A stretch of 64,000 bases of DNA from positions 21,705 through 85,704 of the forward strand of contig NZ_QUMW01000017.1 in the NCBI RefSeq assembly GCF_003387165.1, read 5' to 3'. Below the pieces are notes generated by a model. That model saw nothing but the letters and a program-made list of their open reading frames with translations. It ran no database searches and was not told where the DNA came from. The position numbers and the translations under genes were made by a program. The DNA comes from Jeotgalicoccus halotolerans (GTDB taxonomy: Bacteria > Bacillota > Bacilli > Staphylococcales > Salinicoccaceae). Positions 1 through 8,670 of this stretch are shown here, in pieces (position 1 is the stretch's first letter; each line of letters opens with the position of its first letter).

Positions 1-161
1 TGTATCTCCATTTGCCGGTAAATATATTTTTCAGAACGGTACTTGAGTACAGCGTAACTCCGTTTGAATTTACAGTTTTTGGTGTAATCATACCAGTCAT
101 TATCGGTTACTTATTCAGTTTGACAAAACCTACTAGAATATTATTTTTAGGCTTAAAGTAA
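1..161 (+). CDS. C-terminal end of an unidentified membrane protein (partial)
   Basis: An open frame runs from the window edge (first full codon at 3) to a TAA at 159-161. The last 52 residues include a hydrophobic stretch (FGVIIPVIIGYLF) followed by a short basic tail ending in LFLGLK. This looks like the last transmembrane helix of a polytopic membrane protein; C-termini of acyltransferase-3 type sugar O-acyltransferases look similar, but too little is present for a family call. It ends just before a strong terminator, so it closes its own transcription unit and is not part of the following glycan operon. Confidence 0.5.
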   Translation, partial: YLHLPVNIFFRTVLEYSVTPFEFTVFGVIIPVIIGYLFSLTKPTRILFLGLK

Positions 162-171
162 TATGTTAATC

Positions 172-203
172 AAAGAGCAGACACGAGTCTGCTCTTTTCT
201 TTT
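172..203 (+). terminator. Rho-independent terminator
   Basis: A perfect 11-bp stem (172-182 with 187-197, arm AAAGAGCAGAC, loop ACGA) is followed by a T-rich tract. It separates the truncated upstream membrane protein gene from the glycan cluster. Confidence 0.85.
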
Positions 204-218
204 ATTATTGGTTTTTAA

Positions 219-247
219 ATGACACCAGTATGAATTACTATTATAAT
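219..247 (+). promoter_or_regulatory. SigmaA-type promoter of the accessory glycan operon
   Basis: ATGACA (219-224, five of six consensus bases) and TATAAT (242-247) are separated by 17 bp. The expected start near 254 gives a leader of about 45 nt ahead of the TagG-like gene, whose ribosome binding site is GAGGG at about 289-293. No other comparably good promoter was seen before 8670. Confidence 0.6.
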
Positions 248-298
248 AAATGAGATACAAATTTATATTTAAAAAGTGAACATATAAGAGGGAATATC

Positions 299-1108
299 AT
301 GAATCACGTTATAACTCTATTTAAAGAGCAATTTCAAAACTTTCATTTAATATGGAAGCTGTCAATCTACAATGTTAAAAGTGAATACTCCAATCATTAT
401 CTGGGCCTATTCTGGAACATTCTGCAGCCTCTAATGCAGGCGGCAATTTATTATTTAATTTTTGGTTTGGGTTTGAGAGGTGCAACAGCACCAGATTCTG
501 AGATTCCATTTATTGTTTATCTTATTTCAGGACTATTCCCATGGCTGTTTATTTCGCAGGCTATTAATATCGGATCGAACGCTATTTATGCACAGTTGGG
601 TCTGGTGACAAAAATGAGGTTTCCATCCAGTGTACTGCTGTCAATTTCATTTACCAATAGTTTAATAAACCTGTCATTTATGACAATGATTATAATGCTT
701 ATTTCATTATTTAACGGATTTGTAAATCCGTTGTATTTTTTAATGCTTATTTATTTTATTATTGCTGCGTTTGCATTAATTTTTGCGATAAATTTAATAA
801 TGAGTACACTTATCATACTCGTACGGGATTTTAGAAATGTCCTGCAGAATGTTATACGCATGGGCTTTTTCCTGACTCCAATATTTTGGCAGCCTGGAGA
901 ACGCGGCGGATTACTTCAGATGATATCCGATTTGAATCCTTTCGCTTATCTGGTACAGAACTTCCGTAATGCACTGATATACGGTGATGGTTTGTTTTAT
1001 GGAACAATGGAGCAGCACATATATTTCTGGGCAATTACTATTGTCTTTCTGCTTATCGGCAGTTATCTGCATATTAAATTCCGCTACAAATTAATTGATT
1101 ATCTATAA
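299..1108 (+). CDS. TagG-like ABC-2 permease, accessory glycan exporter
   Basis: This 269-residue protein has the ABC-2 permease layout: a short amphipathic N-terminus (KLSIYNVKSEYSNHYLG) and about six hydrophobic segments at roughly 34-59, 69-89, 112-138, 143-174, 183-197 and 240-262. The N-terminal motif and the closing HIKFRYKLIDYL recur almost unchanged in the second permease of the window (19157-19978, ending HIKFRRNFIDYL), so the two are paralogues. The family (TagG/TarG, Wzm) carries undecaprenyl-linked teichoic acids or O-antigen-like glycans across the membrane. The partner ATPase is probably the gene at 5359. Because a complete TagGH pair lies in the main teichoic acid locus, this copy probably exports another polymer or a modified one; that is inference. 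Confidence 0.85.
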   Translation: MNHVITLFKEQFQNFHLIWKLSIYNVKSEYSNHYLGLFWNILQPLMQAAIYYLIFGLGLRGATAPDSEIPFIVYLISGLFPWLFISQAINIGSNAIYAQLGLVTKMRFPSSVLLSISFTNSLINLSFMTMIIMLISLFNGFVNPLYFLMLIYFIIAAFALIFAINLIMSTLIILVRDFRNVLQNVIRMGFFLTPIFWQPGERGGLLQMISDLNPFAYLVQNFRNALIYGDGLFYGTMEQHIYFWAITIVFLLIGSYLHIKFRYKLIDYL

Positions 1109-1121
1109 GGGTGGTAAAACA

Positions 1122-2273
1122 ATGCATAAGTATTTAATGATATGTAATGCATATCCAACACTGGAAAACCTTTATGCGAACAGTTTTTTGCACAGAAGAG
1201 TAAAAGCTTATCAGCAAAAAGGTCTTGACGTTGATATTGTTGTTATTACAACAAAAGTATTGAAAGATAAATATTACGATGGTGTACACATTAAATACAT
1301 GGATGAGTATCAGATTGCATCATTTCTTAAGGAAAATGATTACTCTACAGTGCTGTTTCACTTTATCAACCAAAAAATGTTTTACGGTATCAATCAGCTG
1401 GAGGAACAGGAGCGGCCCAACATAGTTGTTTGGCTCCACGGCTTTGAAGCTGAGGCGTGGCACAGAAGGTACTATAATTTTTTGGAAAGTATCAGTCAGC
1501 TCGATAATGCCCTGGAAAGAAAGGACACAGTTTTTCAGCCGCAAAAAGAATTTCTGCAAGATATTATGACACGCAAGGACGTAAATATTAAATTTATTTA
1601 CGTTTCGCGCAGATTCAAAGAATTGTACGTAGATCCTTATGTCGGTGTGGTTCCGGATAATTATCACATCATTCATAATATTATCGATGATGAACTGTTT
1701 CAATATCATAAAAAATCTGCCGATGACAGATTAAAAATTTGTACTATACGACCATTCACGGCTAAAAACTATGCAAATGATATAACTGTTGATGTCATCA
1801 AACAATTAAGCAGGAAAAAATATTTCCACAAGCTTGAATTTAATATATACGGTGACGGGAAATTATTTAATGTTCTTACCAATCCTCTGACACAATTTGA
1901 CAATGTGAATTTACACAAAGGATTTGTTAAACAAAATGACATTCCTGAAATTCATAAAAACCATGGCATTTATCTCGGTCCTTCCCGTCATGATTCTCAG
2001 GGTGTTTCGCTTGGTGAAGCTATGAGCAGTGGCCTAGTGCCGGTTACAAACAATATTGGCGGGATTCCGGAATTTATAACCCATAAAGAAACAGGAATGC
2101 TTGCATCAAGAGATAATGTAAATGAAATGGTAGAACATATAGAATTTATATATAAGCATGCACGCAAATTTAAAAAAATGAGCGAGAACGCAGCTGAAAG
2201 TATAAAACAGCAAGCCGGTCTCGATACTGTTATAAGTAAGGAAATTGAGGTGATTACTAATGGCTGGAGTTGA
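1122..2273 (+). CDS. GT4-type glycosyltransferase
   Basis: This 383-residue GT-B fold enzyme opens with a Rossmann-like segment (YLMICNAYP, then FLHRRVKAYQQKG). Its C-terminal nucleotide-sugar domain contains FNIYGDGKLF and, near residue 290, DSQGVSLGEAMSSGLVPV. That is the EX7E position of retaining GT4 enzymes, with Asp in place of the first Glu. The ATG at 1122 was chosen over one 27 nt upstream because AAGGGTGG at 1107-1114 is well spaced for it, and the start then lies just after the permease stop. The gene overlaps the next one by 14 nt, which suggests translational coupling. Donor and acceptor sugars cannot be read from the sequence. It probably acts in the cytoplasm on the lipid-linked glycan exported by the neighbouring ABC system. 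Confidence 0.8.
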   Translation: MHKYLMICNAYPTLENLYANSFLHRRVKAYQQKGLDVDIVVITTKVLKDKYYDGVHIKYMDEYQIASFLKENDYSTVLFHFINQKMFYGINQLEEQERPNIVVWLHGFEAEAWHRRYYNFLESISQLDNALERKDTVFQPQKEFLQDIMTRKDVNIKFIYVSRRFKELYVDPYVGVVPDNYHIIHNIIDDELFQYHKKSADDRLKICTIRPFTAKNYANDITVDVIKQLSRKKYFHKLEFNIYGDGKLFNVLTNPLTQFDNVNLHKGFVKQNDIPEIHKNHGIYLGPSRHDSQGVSLGEAMSSGLVPVTNNIGGIPEFITHKETGMLASRDNVNEMVEHIEFIYKHARKFKKMSENAAESIKQQAGLDTVISKEIEVITNGWS

Positions 2274-2637
2274 TTGGGAAAAAGCGTATCATGATCTGGA
2301 AAATCATATCGAAGCTATAATGCGGGAAACCAGTGAATTGGTAAACAACGCGTCCCCAAAATTGAAATTAAATGAAGTTTATATAACGAAAACAAATACG
2401 CTCGATGTAATTATTGATGCTACTGGAGAAAAAATGGAATATGCAATTGATCTTATCGATCGCAAGGGAAAAATGGATACTGTTAAGACCGGGTATCAAA
2501 AATCGAATACATTTTCATTTGATATTCCTGACGGAAGATATTCAATTACAGCATATGCAAAAGAAAGTCAGAAAGATAACTCGAGAGTATTCGAAAAAAC
2601 AACTGTAAATTTTAAACGGGTGTTTAAAGATGAATAA
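2260..2637 (+). CDS. Small protein of unknown function in glycan operon
   Basis: A 125-residue protein that I do not recognise. It starts inside the end of the preceding glycosyltransferase gene with a GAGGTG binding site and ends inside the start of the next gene, so it is locked into the operon. Residues 1-35 are charged and probably helical. Residues 36-125 alternate hydrophobic and polar residues in a way that suggests a beta-sandwich (LDVIIDATGEKMEYAIDLID, FSFDIPDGRYSITAYAKES). There is no signal peptide or membrane segment, so it should be cytoplasmic. An accessory or scaffolding role for the glycosyltransferases is a guess from context only. Confidence 0.65.
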   Translation: MAGVDWEKAYHDLENHIEAIMRETSELVNNASPKLKLNEVYITKTNTLDVIIDATGEKMEYAIDLIDRKGKMDTVKTGYQKSNTFSFDIPDGRYSITAYAKESQKDNSRVFEKTTVNFKRVFKDE

Positions 2638-3253
2638 ATTTTTTATGGAACTGGATGAAAACAATAATGGTCGGTCAGTAACGCTTGTTATTCAAAAGAA
2701 CGAAGGAATCCAGAACGCATTTGCCCGTCTAGGCAGTTATGATATGGCTAAACAAATCGATTTAACAAAAATCGATGTTGCGAGTGTATGGGAAATAATC
2801 AATGACTTTCCCGAGAACGGCGAAGAAGCTACTTTTATTCTCAATGATATGCAGATTAATGAAACCCTTCTTAAAACTGCTGACAATATTCAGAATATAG
2901 ATTTTAAAAATGATCTTTATCATCTGACGACAGGTGACCGGAATATTGATTTAATAGAAAAGTACAGACTGCTGAATATCAATGTTAAGCAAAAAAGTAA
3001 GACCTATGAGCTGGAAATCGTTGAAAGTCTACTGAGAGAGCACGACAAAAATAATGAAGTAATCAGCAATCTCCAAAGAGAAAACCAGCAACTGCAGTTT
3101 ACAGGCGGAAGAGCTGACGATGATGATCTTGAAACAAGGTATTTAGATTTAATGGAAAAGTATAAACAGTCTCTAAACAGGCTGGAACAGCTGCGCAGCT
3201 CAAAACTTGGTAAACTGCAAGTTGCATACTGGAATAAGAAAAGAGGATATTAA
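2630..3253 (+). CDS. Coiled-coil protein of unknown function, glycosyltransferase partner candidate
   Basis: A 207-residue protein that overlaps the previous gene by 8 nt and the next by 1 nt (TAATG). The first ~120 residues look globular. Residues ~125-190 form a charged coiled coil (YELEIVESLLREHDK, NLQRENQQLQF, YLDLMEKYKQSLNRLEQLRSS). The chain ends in SKLGKLQVAYWNKKRGY, a short basic aromatic tail. Tails of the form SKLGKLxxxYW often close coiled coils attached to surface-glycan glycosyltransferases in Firmicutes (from memory), so a membrane-associated scaffold is plausible. No catalytic motif was seen. The coupling suggests fixed stoichiometry with the 694-residue enzyme downstream. Confidence 0.65.
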   Translation: MNKFFMELDENNNGRSVTLVIQKNEGIQNAFARLGSYDMAKQIDLTKIDVASVWEIINDFPENGEEATFILNDMQINETLLKTADNIQNIDFKNDLYHLTTGDRNIDLIEKYRLLNINVKQKSKTYELEIVESLLREHDKNNEVISNLQRENQQLQFTGGRADDDDLETRYLDLMEKYKQSLNRLEQLRSSKLGKLQVAYWNKKRGY

Positions 3254-5337
3254 TGAAGGTAGTTAATAGAATCAATACAGCAGATGCAAACTCTCAGTAT
3301 ATAAACAGTGTAATATCTTCATTATCAGAGTTACATCCGGCGGGCCTGACTGTTATAAAGTATATTTCAAAACATGCTGCAAAAGCAGAACACAGTCCGG
3401 CTGAAAAGAGCTTGAATAATATGAATTTTGTACTTGTAACGGATAACTTATATGCATACGATGAGCTGAAGAAGACTTCTGATGATAATACTACTGTGGT
3501 GTACGGTACTGTTGAAGACGCAAAAGTTTATATAAAATATTCACATGTCATCATCATTGATGAGAACTTAACGGTTAAATTCCATCATGACGAACTGGAT
3601 TTTAGCGAAGACAAAATTTATCTTACCGACATAGATGGAAACGATTCTTTAGATGCAAAAATTTATAAAAACTTTTTATCAGATAATCATATAGACAAGT
3701 ATAATTTTGATTCTCCGATAATTGAAAAATTAATCAGAGAAACGAACTGTATTATTCCTTCGCATTTAATTTTTCATCACAGTTTTACAGATAATTTTTC
3801 ATTTCGTTTCAATATCTGGATGTCAAATTTAATGGCAATTATTAATTTAAATGGAGAAATTGAGAAAACAGACACAATATGTGTGTATGGTGAACTGGAG
3901 CGAGGTATACCGAAAAGTTGTAATGAAGCAATAAAATGTGTTAAGTATATCGATAATAAAATTTCGAAACGTTATGACGAAAAAGTATCAGAAGTGCTGC
4001 AGTATTTTAATAAAATATTTACAGCGAATCTTAAAAATTATATCGATAAAGGGAATATCAGCAAAGAAAAACTTATTGAAGAAATGAAATCTATTGGTAT
4101 TAAAAATATCTATTATTCTGCTTTGAACAAAGGCGATGCACGTAAACTGGTTTTAGCATATTGTTTCCCGCCATTCAATGACACAAGCGGCAACGTGATG
4201 GCAAAGCGAATATTTGAAACAGGGGATATTGTTGATGTGATTTCGAATGACATGAGTCGTATTAGAAAAAAAGATAATAAACTGCTTAATATTATGTCAC
4301 ATCTGCTTGATTCTCAAATCGTACTGACCGGCCCGCAAGCTTTCAGCAGCTGGGCGAGTATTGAAGAGTATATGCATGGTGTTTTTCATAAGTATAAACT
4401 TTATGAAGATAAATACGATGAAATTTATTCACGTGTAATGTTTCCGCATTCTCATTTTGCAGCATTCGAAATTAAAAAAGAAAACCCGGATATTAAATGG
4501 GTAGCGGAGTTTTCAGATCCTCTGTATACAGATGTTTCTTCGAATATAAGGTATGCACCAATAGAAGATGATGATTATATTGAGATGCTTAAAGAGTATA
4601 CAGGAGAAGAGTACAGTCATTTGATTAACGACAATTCATTTAACGTATGTGAAGTAATCCCATTTTTGTATGCAGATGAACTCATATTTACAAATCACTA
4701 TCAGATGAACTACATGCTGGAAAGATTCGATGATAAAATTAAGACTTTAGTAACTGGTAAAGCAGTTATCAGCCAGCATCCGACCTTACCGGAAGATATG
4801 TACAATATCGTAAAAACATTCTACAAAATTAACCAAGAAAAAATAAATATTGCTTACTTTGGGAACTTTTATGATACACGGGGATTCAGACAGATTGAAT
4901 TAGTAGCCAAACAGCTGTATGAGGCAAATATAAATAACTTTAAAATACATGTGTTCACTAACCTTAATAAAAAAACGCTGAGATTTTATAAACAGAGCGA
5001 TTTTAAAGAGTATATTGAAATGAATCAGTACGCTCCTTATTTTGAGTTTTTGAACTTAACTAATTTAATGGATATATTACTTATATTTGACGCTGAGACT
5101 GTTGGCATTAAACCATATAATCCATACGTACCTTCTAAATTGAGCGACTACAGGGGAAGTACAAGTAAAATCTGGGCGTTTACAGAAAAAGACAGTGTAT
5201 TGGATTTAACTGAAGAAGATAATATATATACTGTCCAGCAGCGTGATTATTATAAATATGGTGAAACCATGAAGGAAATTTCAGAGCATATTGATAAACC
5301 GGTATACAATGCGGCTAATATTAAATGTTTAAATTAA
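3253..5337 (+). CDS. Large glycosyltransferase-like protein with YCFPPF/DTSG domain
   Basis: A 694-residue protein. Its first ~290 residues resemble no family I can name. From about residue 298 a GT-B-like domain begins: LAYCFPPFNDTSG, then YDEIYSRVMFPHSHFAAFE, EFSDP (419-423), CEVIPFLYADELIFTN, ISQHPTLP and IAYFGNFYDTRG. The same ordered blocks recur in the 725-residue protein at 6493, so the two C-terminal halves are paralogous. YCFPPF at the start of a Rossmann fold and a late YFGNFY block fit a GT4-like enzyme, but the usual EX7E signature is not obvious. The start codon overlaps the previous stop. It probably builds part of the polymer exported by the local ABC system; substrate unknown. 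Confidence 0.7.
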   Translation: MKVVNRINTADANSQYINSVISSLSELHPAGLTVIKYISKHAAKAEHSPAEKSLNNMNFVLVTDNLYAYDELKKTSDDNTTVVYGTVEDAKVYIKYSHVIIIDENLTVKFHHDELDFSEDKIYLTDIDGNDSLDAKIYKNFLSDNHIDKYNFDSPIIEKLIRETNCIIPSHLIFHHSFTDNFSFRFNIWMSNLMAIINLNGEIEKTDTICVYGELERGIPKSCNEAIKCVKYIDNKISKRYDEKVSEVLQYFNKIFTANLKNYIDKGNISKEKLIEEMKSIGIKNIYYSALNKGDARKLVLAYCFPPFNDTSGNVMAKRIFETGDIVDVISNDMSRIRKKDNKLLNIMSHLLDSQIVLTGPQAFSSWASIEEYMHGVFHKYKLYEDKYDEIYSRVMFPHSHFAAFEIKKENPDIKWVAEFSDPLYTDVSSNIRYAPIEDDDYIEMLKEYTGEEYSHLINDNSFNVCEVIPFLYADELIFTNHYQMNYMLERFDDKIKTLVTGKAVISQHPTLPEDMYNIVKTFYKINQEKINIAYFGNFYDTRGFRQIELVAKQLYEANINNFKIHVFTNLNKKTLRFYKQSDFKEYIEMNQYAPYFEFLNLTNLMDILLIFDAETVGIKPYNPYVPSKLSDYRGSTSKIWAFTEKDSVLDLTEEDNIYTVQQRDYYKYGETMKEISEHIDKPVYNAANIKCLN

Positions 5338-5358
5338 CACTGACTTGGAAGTGGGAAA

Positions 5359-6267
5359 ATGACTTATAAAGTTAAAGTTGATAATGTTTCAAAAGTTTTT
5401 AATACAACCAGTAATAAAAAAAAGTTATGGAAAATATTATTTCCTTTTATGAATAAAGAACAGGAATACTACCATGCTCTAAAAAATGTTTCTTTTGAAG
5501 TGGAACCAGGGGATTCTGTTGGTATTGTAGGATTAAACGGTTCGGGCAAGTCCACTCTGTCGAATCTGCTCGGCGGAGTAACTGTACCATCTTCAGGAGA
5601 AATATATGTAGATGGCAAGCCATCACTGATTGCTATTTCAGCAGGTTTGAATATGGAGTTGACCGGTGAAGAAAACATTCATATGAAATGTCTGATGCAC
5701 GGATTAAGCGAAAAAGAAATTGAGGAACGTTATGATGATATTGTGGCTTTCAGTGAACTTGAAGAATTTCTTAATCAGCCGATTAAATCTTATTCAAGCG
5801 GTATGATGTCGAGGCTTGGTTTTGCTATCGCTGTTCACACAGATCCTGATGTACTGATAGTGGACGAAGCCTTATCTGTCGGGGACGATACATTTGCGAG
5901 TAAATGTATCGCGAAGATGAAGGAATTCAGAGAACAAGGTAAAACTATATTCTTTGTCAGTCATTCTATTCCCCAAATACAGCAGATGTGCAATAAAGCG
6001 GCTTGGATCCACTTTGGCGAGCTGCGGGAATATGGAGACTGTATCCCTGTAGTAGGGCTGTATGCCCGTTTTGTAAGAGGTTATAATATAAAAGAGAAAC
6101 ACATTCAAAAACGTTATAAAAAAGCTATGATTGAAGGACAGAGAACTACAATATATCTGCCGGATAAAAATGAAACGAAATTTGGAATATGGAATAGTAT
6201 GCTTTTAATGATTTTTTCAGTTATTGTAGTTATGATGGGATATTTGCAGGCAATACAATATCTATAA
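5359..6267 (+). CDS. TagH-like ABC ATPase with a C-terminal membrane helix
   Basis: This 302-residue ATPase has Walker A GLNGSGKS at 58-65, signature YSSGM at 145-149, Walker B VLIVDE at 165-170 and the switch histidine in FFVSHS. The order and the long CLMHGLSEKEIEE segment match the teichoic acid/O-antigen exporter subfamily (TagH/TarH, Wzt). After the nucleotide-binding domain (to about 235) there is a basic linker (KEKHIQKRYKKAM) and then a single hydrophobic stretch at 280-302 that ends the protein. B. subtilis TagH also has a helix here but continues into an extracytoplasmic domain, which this copy lacks. It should power the permease at 299. GGAAGTGGG lies ahead of the start. Confidence 0.88.
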   Translation: MTYKVKVDNVSKVFNTTSNKKKLWKILFPFMNKEQEYYHALKNVSFEVEPGDSVGIVGLNGSGKSTLSNLLGGVTVPSSGEIYVDGKPSLIAISAGLNMELTGEENIHMKCLMHGLSEKEIEERYDDIVAFSELEEFLNQPIKSYSSGMMSRLGFAIAVHTDPDVLIVDEALSVGDDTFASKCIAKMKEFREQGKTIFFVSHSIPQIQQMCNKAAWIHFGELREYGDCIPVVGLYARFVRGYNIKEKHIQKRYKKAMIEGQRTTIYLPDKNETKFGIWNSMLLMIFSVIVVMMGYLQAIQYL

Positions 6268-6279
6268 GGTGCTTATAAA

Positions 6280-6489
6280 ATGAATAAATTAACTTATGAA
6301 GAATTAAAAGAAATAGCTTTGGAATCTTTGGAGAAAGAAGAAAGAGCCTTAAATGAACTTAAAAATATAGACAGGCAAATATCAGTTTTGAAAAATGAGA
6401 ACGACAGATTAAACAGGCAGATAAAAAAATATCAAAGTTTTCTTCCTATTAAAGTAGGTTTGAAGATGAAAAAGTTTGTCAGAAAGTAG
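6280..6489 (+). CDS. Small coiled-coil protein with basic tail
   Basis: A 69-residue protein, nearly all of it a charged helix with heptad character (LESLEKEERALNELKNIDRQ, LKNENDRLNRQIKKYQ), closing in PIKVGLKMKKFVRK, a basic amphipathic tail. Its architecture resembles the last third of the 207-residue coiled-coil protein upstream. It has an AAGGTG binding site, lies 12 nt after the ATPase gene and 3 nt before the next glycosyltransferase. It may be the scaffold partner of that enzyme, as the 207-residue protein may be for the 694-residue one. No known family was recognised. Confidence 0.6.
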   Translation: MNKLTYEELKEIALESLEKEERALNELKNIDRQISVLKNENDRLNRQIKKYQSFLPIKVGLKMKKFVRK

Positions 6490-6492
6490 TGT

Positions 6493-8670
6493 ATGAGTAT
6501 GTCTAATTTAAAAATTAGAGAGCGATTAAAAGAAATAAATACAATTAAAAACTCAATACTTTCGGATGAAAAAGTTCAAGAGGAGACCAACTTTTTTCCT
6601 GTCAGTAATTTAGAGTATGGAATAAGTGTAATTATACCTGTTCATCGGGGAGAAAAATTTATCGAAAGCCTTATTGATTCTTTAAAAAAGCAGACTCTCG
6701 ACAATAAATATTTTGAAGTGATATTTGTTTTTAATGGTGAATATAACAAGAGCAAGTCTTTGCTTGAGAAGATGCAAATAACTTTTAATCATAGGACTTT
6801 ATATTCGAATCAGGGTGTTGGGATTGCCCGCAATATGGGGATTAACAATGCACAATATTCTTATATAACTTTTCTGGATGTAGATGATACATTATCTGCT
6901 GATTATTTATCAAATTCACTGTCAGAAGCAGAGCCCTATACTATATTATTAAACCAGCTGCATGAAATTGTAGAAACCAGGGATGATCATGGAAATAATG
7001 TGATTAATAAAGAACTGCTCAGACTTACTCAATATCCGAACAGCTATTTTGATGTAGGAAAGAATCTATCCTTAAACGGTGCCAAAGTAGTACCTACTAG
7101 TTTTTTACTGAACACACAGTTTAATGAAGAACTTAATAATGGAGAAGACGTGGTACTCTATGCAGCGCTTATAACAGAATATAAACCGATTATCAAAATA
7201 AATCAGCAAGCAGCTATTTACTACAGATATAAAGGCCAGGGAACCCTGTCTCGTGCTAAAATATCATTTCAATTTAATGTGATGGACAGAATTAACGTTA
7301 TTGACGCCTTGCAGGATTTACTGAAATATGAAGATGATCTTGATGTAAGGAATTTAATTATAGACAGAATGCGTTCACAGGCATTGTTTATAAACAAATA
7401 TTTGGATTTAAATATGGATGATTACGGCAGAGTGACAGACTTAATTAAATTCAAACAGGATGAGTTTTATCCCTATCAGCAGGTCAATAAAGATTTGGCA
7501 AAAACGTTATATATCAGCTATTGTTTCCCTCCTTTTGTCGATACAAGTGGCGTAGTGATGGCAAAACGTATTAATCAAGGGAAGCAGCCAGTGGATGTTG
7601 TTTTTAACGATATGACGGATGTCAGAGGGATAGATCCATCTCTTGAAGTCATTGCTAACCCATATATTGATACTAAATACATGATTAATACTGCTTCATC
7701 TTTTTCAAATGCTAACTATATTCAGTCATTTGTGGATAAGGTAAAAAAACGTGTGGAACTTTATAAGTACGATAAAATTTACAGTCGTGCGCTTTGGCCG
7801 GGATCACATATGGCAGCATTTGAATTTAAACAGGATAATAGCAATCTAATGTGGATTGCAGAGTTTTCGGATCCTATCTTGTATGATATTAAAAATCAGG
7901 AACGTAGAGCAGGTTATTTTACGGTTAAAGAAGTAAAAAAACTGAAGAAAAAAGTGCCTAAAAATTTCGAAGAATACATTAATGCTAATTTATTTAACAT
8001 GTGTGAAGTACTTCCGTTTATTTTTGCAGATAAGATTATCTTCACTAATATTAATCAGCAGGAAGTCATGCTGGCACGTTTTAATAATGAATTTAAAAAT
8101 ATGGTTTATAAAAAATCAATTATTTCTCAGCATCCTTCACTGGATAAATATTATTATGATATCGATAAACAATACGTATCACTGGATCAGAAAGAATATA
8201 ACATTGGTTATTTTGGGAATTTTTATGAGACAAGAAGCGCGTCAGATATTATAAATATTGCCAAAAAAATAAAAGAGAATAAAATTAATGCCAAACTTTA
8301 TATATTTACAAACGATACTTCGAAAGTAAGAAGTCAGGTTATTACTCAGGGTGTTTCTGAAATCGTCCAAGTTAGCACATACCTAAAATATTTTGAATTT
8401 CTTAATGCTTCAAAAGAATTTGACTGTTTAATTTTAAGTGATGCGAATACAAAAGAGTATATGAAAAAGAATCCTTATTTAGCATCAAAGTACAGTGATT
8501 ATATATCTTCTGGTACAGATATATGGTCACTGTATGAAGAAGGCAGTGTGCTAAGTGAAATTGTTAAAGATAATAATAATAACGTATTCGGCAGTGAATT
8601 GGGACATATTGAAGAAATAGAAAAAACTCTCTTTGAATTAATTAATAACAGTAAAAAAATTGAGTCCTGA
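6493..8670 (+). CDS. Bifunctional glycosyltransferase: GT2 domain plus YCFPPF/DTSG domain
   Basis: A 725-residue two-domain protein. Residues ~44-260 form a GT2/GT-A domain: SVIIPVHRGEKFIESLIDSL, then GIARNMGINNA and FLDVDD with the metal-binding DVDD at 129-132. From ~338 a second domain repeats the block order of the 694-residue protein: YISYCFPPFVDTSG, YDKIYSRALWPGSHMAAFE, EFSDP (457-461), CEVLPFIFADKIIFTN, ISQHPSL and IGYFGNFYETR. Two catalytic domains in one chain suggest that it adds two sugars in turn or makes a disaccharide repeat; this is inference. ATG codons at 6493 and 6499 are both possible starts and neither has a strong binding site. The stop codon lies inside the terminator stem. 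Confidence 0.78.
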   Translation: MSMSNLKIRERLKEINTIKNSILSDEKVQEETNFFPVSNLEYGISVIIPVHRGEKFIESLIDSLKKQTLDNKYFEVIFVFNGEYNKSKSLLEKMQITFNHRTLYSNQGVGIARNMGINNAQYSYITFLDVDDTLSADYLSNSLSEAEPYTILLNQLHEIVETRDDHGNNVINKELLRLTQYPNSYFDVGKNLSLNGAKVVPTSFLLNTQFNEELNNGEDVVLYAALITEYKPIIKINQQAAIYYRYKGQGTLSRAKISFQFNVMDRINVIDALQDLLKYEDDLDVRNLIIDRMRSQALFINKYLDLNMDDYGRVTDLIKFKQDEFYPYQQVNKDLAKTLYISYCFPPFVDTSGVVMAKRINQGKQPVDVVFNDMTDVRGIDPSLEVIANPYIDTKYMINTASSFSNANYIQSFVDKVKKRVELYKYDKIYSRALWPGSHMAAFEFKQDNSNLMWIAEFSDPILYDIKNQERRAGYFTVKEVKKLKKKVPKNFEEYINANLFNMCEVLPFIFADKIIFTNINQQEVMLARFNNEFKNMVYKKSIISQHPSLDKYYYDIDKQYVSLDQKEYNIGYFGNFYETRSASDIINIAKKIKENKINAKLYIFTNDTSKVRSQVITQGVSEIVQVSTYLKYFEFLNASKEFDCLILSDANTKEYMKKNPYLASKYSDYISSGTDIWSLYEEGSVLSEIVKDNNNNVFGSELGHIEEIEKTLFELINNSKKIES

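Noticed and set aside
1320..1709. 129-codon minus-strand frame inside the first GT4 gene
   Set aside because: It lies wholly antisense to a well-supported gene; a shadow of its codon usage.
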